Positions 61,072-64,000 of a DNA stretch of 64,000 nucleotides are shown here, piece by piece (the first letter of the stretch is position 1; each line of letters opens with the position of its first letter). The notes beneath the pieces were generated by a model. The model made no database searches, was not told the origin of the DNA, and was given only the letters and a program-made list of their open reading frames with translations. A program made the position numbers and the translations under genes. The stretch is from a virus. The DNA is taken from the IMG/VR virus record IMGVR_UViG_3300011271_000003, positions 34,805 through 98,804 of that record. One strand, given 5' to 3'.

Positions 61072-61506
61072 GTGAAGCAGTGCAGTAAGTGTAGACGGTG
61101 GAAAGCTGTCACTGACTTCCATCGGTCTTCGAGGTCGTCTGATGGATACCAGTGGCAGTGTAAGTGCTGCAACCGAAGCTCCGTTCGGGCGTCGAACAAG
61201 AAGAACGGCCACAATGGGTACACTCCGTATAGGGCCGAACGAACTGCAGGATATGTGGCCAAGCGTCGCGCTGTCTTGCTAGGCAATGGTCCTGTTGAGC
61301 AGATCGATCGTCGAGTAGTTTGGGGTCGTGACGAAGGTCACTGTCGCATTAAGCTCGTTTGCGATGGTATCTTCGTTCCCTTCGACGAGATGCATCTCGA
61401 CCACGTTGTTCCGGTTAGCAAAGGTGGAACGCACACCTGGAGCAACGTGCAGACGGGGTGTGCACCGTGCAACTACGCCAAGAGCAACTTGCTACTTACG
61501 ACTTAG
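61072..61506 (+). CDS. HNH endonuclease inserted in the head operon
   Basis: 144 residues from GTG 61072 after GGAAGGGAGGTGGCAGC. N-terminal zinc finger (CSKCRRWKAVTDFHRSSRSS, WQCKCC), then the HNH core MHLDHVVPVSKGGTHTWSNV, QTGCAPCNYAKSN. Free-standing homing endonuclease between capsid and connector genes. Confidence 0.9.
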   Translation: MKQCSKCRRWKAVTDFHRSSRSSDGYQWQCKCCNRSSVRASNKKNGHNGYTPYRAERTAGYVAKRRAVLLGNGPVEQIDRRVVWGRDEGHCRIKLVCDGIFVPFDEMHLDHVVPVSKGGTHTWSNVQTGCAPCNYAKSNLLLTT

Positions 61507-61519
61507 AAGAGGGGCTGAT

Positions 61520-61876
61520 ATGGCAAAAGTCAAAGGGTATGTGGCGTATGCCGATCTTGGCAAGGGTAGCGGCGCGCCCGTCAACCCGGACGACCACGGT
61601 GGCGTGGACTCGGAGGAATTCAAGTACATGCTGGAGCACCGTACGGTGCTCCCGCTAGGGGACCCCGACGTCCCTGCTCCTCCGGATGAGGAGGAAGAGC
61701 CTGTCCCTGCCTTGCAGGTTCCCAAGGACGATACCGCTCGTGGCGCGGATGGCACCACGCCCGAGGTCAAGTCTGACGGAACTACGACTCCGGCTACCAC
61801 TCCGGGTGTAGGGTCATCGTCCGGGTCTTCAGCAGCTAAGGCCGCCGGAGCTGCTGGAGTCAAGCCCGCGGGCTGA
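61520..61876 (+). CDS. Head-associated protein, 118 residues
   Basis: ATG 61520 after AGAGGGGCTGAT. Ordered first 45 residues (KGYVAYADLGKGSGAPVNPD), then Pro/Glu and Thr/Ala/Ser-rich disorder. Followed by a strong hairpin. Confidence 0.65.
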   Translation: MAKVKGYVAYADLGKGSGAPVNPDDHGGVDSEEFKYMLEHRTVLPLGDPDVPAPPDEEEEPVPALQVPKDDTARGADGTTPEVKSDGTTTPATTPGVGSSSGSSAAKAAGAAGVKPAG

Positions 61877-61882
61877 TGACAG

Positions 61883-61923
61883 AGAGACAGCGAGCCTACG
61901 TCGTGGGTGGGCTCGCTGTCTCT
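61883..61923 (+). terminator. 14-bp hairpin in the head operon
   Basis: AGAGACAGCGAGCC pairs with GGCTCGCTGTCTCT, 13-nt loop. No T-run, so it may act as a partial terminator or mRNA processing site. Confidence 0.55.
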
Positions 61924-61937
61924 CCTGGGAGTTAAAC

Positions 61938-62423
61938 ATGACACATATCGAGCTTGCTGAGGCTCAGTCGTTTCTTGAGGGCACTAAGCTGAATTTGTCT
62001 TCGCTTGACTCTGTACTAGAGAGTGAGCAGGCTAACTACGTTCTTGGCACCCTTGCACAGACGTACGACAGTCCCACTTTTGGCGTAACGACTTGGGTAG
62101 ACGTTAACACTACGCCTGAGCTGGTCAGACTGTGTATTGCCATGTTCTACGCTGGCTGGCTGTATGACCGCCAGTACTCTGAGATGGTTGCCGCCGAGGG
62201 CAACAGCTACGGGTTGATTCTTCGTAATGACGCTGAGGTTCTGCTTCTAGGAATTGCTTCTTCATCTATTCAGTTGGTTGAGCTACTACCTAACATGCCC
62301 TCGGTTGCTCCTGTGTTCTACCCTACGGACACTAGCTCAACGCCGTGGGCGCAGAGGTCTGTTCCGACCTGGATTGATAGTTCGCTAGGTCCAGCTAAGT
62401 TCAGTATGGGAAAGGTGTTCTGA
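61938..62423 (+). CDS. Head-tail connector protein
   Basis: 161 residues. ELVRLCIAMFYAGWLYDRQY, YGLILRNDAEVLLLGIASSS: helical with the pattern of connector/adaptor proteins placed after the capsid. Family assignment tentative. Confidence 0.6.
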   Translation: MTHIELAEAQSFLEGTKLNLSSLDSVLESEQANYVLGTLAQTYDSPTFGVTTWVDVNTTPELVRLCIAMFYAGWLYDRQYSEMVAAEGNSYGLILRNDAEVLLLGIASSSIQLVELLPNMPSVAPVFYPTDTSSTPWAQRSVPTWIDSSLGPAKFSMGKVF

Positions 62424-62890
62424 TGCCAAACCCATATGCAGCATACACCGACTCAACTGAGTTTGTTGCTAACTACGTATTGAATGCAATCAAGGCTGGA
62501 GCAGCTACGCTTGGCTTGACCGACGCAGTTAATCAGGTCTGGTATGGCGATCAGGTGCTGTTGCCTGAGACGCCCGCGGTCTGCGTGGTACCTGGACCAG
62601 AGACGGATACGCCTAACGGTGCTGGTGGCCGTCCCGTGCGAATAGATTTTCGAACGTTCGTAATGGTTTACTATGGTAAGGTTCAGGATCAGCAGCTGAA
62701 CGTGCACGCCAGCCTAGGGCTAGCTAACCAGATCAAACGACTCATGAACGCAGACCCGACTTTGGGTGGTAACGCGATCGACGCTTACTTCTCGAATATC
62801 GATCCTGGCGTATCTGCGAAGCAGGGCGGACTGATGGACGCAACCCGGATGACGTTGCTGACTAAGAGTAAGGTCGTTCTGAATCCATGA
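62423..62890 (+). CDS. Tail terminator or completion-type protein
   Basis: 155 residues, TGATG overlap. EFVANYVLNAIKAGAATLGL, WYGDQVLLPETPAVCVVPGP, IDFRTFVMVYYGKVQDQQLN: minor tail-completion pattern, in the expected position ahead of the tail tube gene. Confidence 0.6.
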   Translation: MPNPYAAYTDSTEFVANYVLNAIKAGAATLGLTDAVNQVWYGDQVLLPETPAVCVVPGPETDTPNGAGGRPVRIDFRTFVMVYYGKVQDQQLNVHASLGLANQIKRLMNADPTLGGNAIDAYFSNIDPGVSAKQGGLMDATRMTLLTKSKVVLNP

Positions 62891-62911
62891 CGACCCACAG
62901 GAGGTGCTAAA

Positions 62912-63259
62912 GTGTCCTATAAGCTTGTTGTAAATCAGCTTAACCTGGGGGACGCGGGACAGATCTACATTCACGGCCTCGGCTCATTCGGTAACGGGGA
63001 ACATGAGATTTCAGACGAGCTGGAGCAGAACTTTCGAAGTGTAAATACCGTCGAGGTAGGCGGATTCGACGATGATCCCAAATCGGACTCCTTTGGTGTT
63101 TACATACCGAAGTTCGTCGAGGGACCGTCTCTTGTAGACGCTGCCGGGAGTATGCACGGGGTGACGGCGGCAAAGCTGGGGCCTCCTGTGGGCGGACCAC
63201 CTGCGGGTGCCAAATCTGGAGCTTCGAGTTCCGTGACTAGCGACGGAGGCGAGAAGTAA
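62912..63259 (+). CDS. Hypothetical head-tail region protein, 115 residues
   Basis: GTG 62912 after CAGGAGGTGCTAAA. YKLVVNQLNLGDAGQIYIHG, GEHEISDELEQNFRSVNTVE, then Gly/Pro-rich tail. TAATG coupling to the tail tube gene. Confidence 0.65.
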   Translation: MSYKLVVNQLNLGDAGQIYIHGLGSFGNGEHEISDELEQNFRSVNTVEVGGFDDDPKSDSFGVYIPKFVEGPSLVDAAGSMHGVTAAKLGPPVGGPPAGAKSGASSSVTSDGGEK

Positions 63260-64000
63260 TGGGCGTTGGTGTAAGCGGAGGCGGCTCGGCCGGACTGGCG
63301 TTTGAGACAACGCCTGGAACTTACGTCGCGCCGACTAAGTTCTTCCCAATTCTGGGTGAGCAGCTACAGTTTATGCCGGGAAACGTTTATCGGCGTCCGA
63401 TTCGCCAATCAGTGGACCAGACCGGTATGGTTCCTGGCAACGTGTCGGCGACCGGTACCATTACGATGGAAGCGATGGACGACGTCATCGTGTACTTCCT
63501 GTACGCGATGCGTATGGGCATCGTCAGGACGGGTACGAACCCGAACTGGATCTACACGTGCACTCCGACATCAACGAACGCGTTTCCGACTCGTACGCTA
63601 TCCCTGACGATTGTGCGAAACAGCGCTGTGTTTGGCTACGTTGGCTGCGTCGTGTCTAAGCTGACGCTAGCTATTCAGAACGACATTCTCCAAATGGACG
63701 CCGACATCATCGGCACAAATGAGGCTACGCAGTCTCTGCCGACGCCAACCTGGGGTACCGGTACTCCATACGGTCCGGGTTCGTGGAACGTTGGTATCCC
63801 GACAGCGACTCAGGTATTCGACATGGACACCTTCTCGTTCTCGGTCGATGAGGCAGGTGCTCCGGCCTACCGCTTGAAGAACACGGGTGCGAACGCTGGT
63901 CGCGGTGCCCAGTTCGTCTCGATGGGCGAACGCACCGTGGCGATGACTGCCAGTCGTGACTTCATCGACAAGACCGACTACGGTCTCTTCCAGGCAGGTA
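63259..64000 (+). CDS. Major tail tube protein, 3' end beyond window
   Basis: 247 codons visible. GVSGGGSAGLAFETTPGTYV, FFPILGEQLQFMPGNVYRRP, GNVSATGTITMEAMDDVIVY follow the start of long-tailed phage tail tube proteins (beta sandwich). Open to the right edge. Confidence 0.82.
   Translation, partial: MGVGVSGGGSAGLAFETTPGTYVAPTKFFPILGEQLQFMPGNVYRRPIRQSVDQTGMVPGNVSATGTITMEAMDDVIVYFLYAMRMGIVRTGTNPNWIYTCTPTSTNAFPTRTLSLTIVRNSAVFGYVGCVVSKLTLAIQNDILQMDADIIGTNEATQSLPTPTWGTGTPYGPGSWNVGIPTATQVFDMDTFSFSVDEAGAPAYRLKNTGANAGRGAQFVSMGERTVAMTASRDFIDKTDYGLFQAG

Overview
The window is part of the genome of a large tailed bacteriophage of an actinobacterium, most likely a Streptomyces-type host. This rests on phage genes that can be recognised (terminase, portal, Mu I-type prohead protease, major capsid, tail tube) and on actinobacterial signatures: a DUF397 protein, many GTG starts, and very many small Cys-rich and overlapping genes. 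Placing it among the >100 kb Streptomyces siphoviruses is an inference; no sequence comparison was possible.

Layout. Positions 1 to about 42.15 kb are read almost entirely from the minus strand. They hold a dense train of small genes, mostly overlapping by ATGA, GTGA or TAATG. Recognisable functions there are DNA metabolism (Cas4/RecB-like nuclease with an intein at 0.5-2.6 kb, SNF2-type helicase at 7.6-9.1 kb, Pol X-SWIM nucleotidyltransferase at 20.0-20.8 kb, ATP-dependent DNA ligase at 21.3-22.2 kb, ParB-like protein at 22.6-23.4 kb, DUF3631-like ATPase at 29.9-31.0 kb). There are also several HNH, GIY-YIG and LAGLIDADG-type endonucleases, a secreted glycerophosphodiesterase (18.1-19.0 kb) and many zinc-ribbon or zinc-knuckle proteins. 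Several minus-strand transcription units can be delimited by a shared promoter type (TTG-N-N-A, 17-18 bp, TATAAT) and by hairpins, including a perfect 46-bp palindrome at 38.1 kb.

Between 15.69 and 16.89 kb lies about 1.2 kb without convincing genes: about ten strong, non-repeated hairpins in a row followed upstream by two tRNA-like elements. It looks like a large structured phage RNA of the GOLLD/ROOL kind and is the best candidate for an undescribed system. A second noteworthy regulatory theme is a family of 5' leaders in which a stable hairpin is closed by an anti-Shine-Dalgarno/Shine-Dalgarno pairing.

At about 42.2-42.4 kb transcription switches to the plus strand. A 52-bp promoter-like sequence at 42.36 kb recurs at 57.38 kb and appears to drive the two blocks of virion genes. 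Block one: possible small terminase, small membrane and structural proteins, a frameshifted DUF2829 (Tad2-type anti-Thoeris) gene, large terminase with an intein, portal, and a run of small virion proteins. Block one also has a 949-residue chimeric protein with a G+C-rich imported module, and membrane/lysis candidates. Block two: prohead protease with a nested scaffold start, decoration protein, major capsid, an HNH gene inserted behind it, head-tail connectors and the start of the tail tube gene, which runs off the right edge.

About thirty genes shorter than 60 codons were found by reading the sequence directly. Several conserved frames carry internal stops or frameshifts (7.4, 35.8, 44.25 kb and possibly 38.4 kb), each of which is either decay or recoding.
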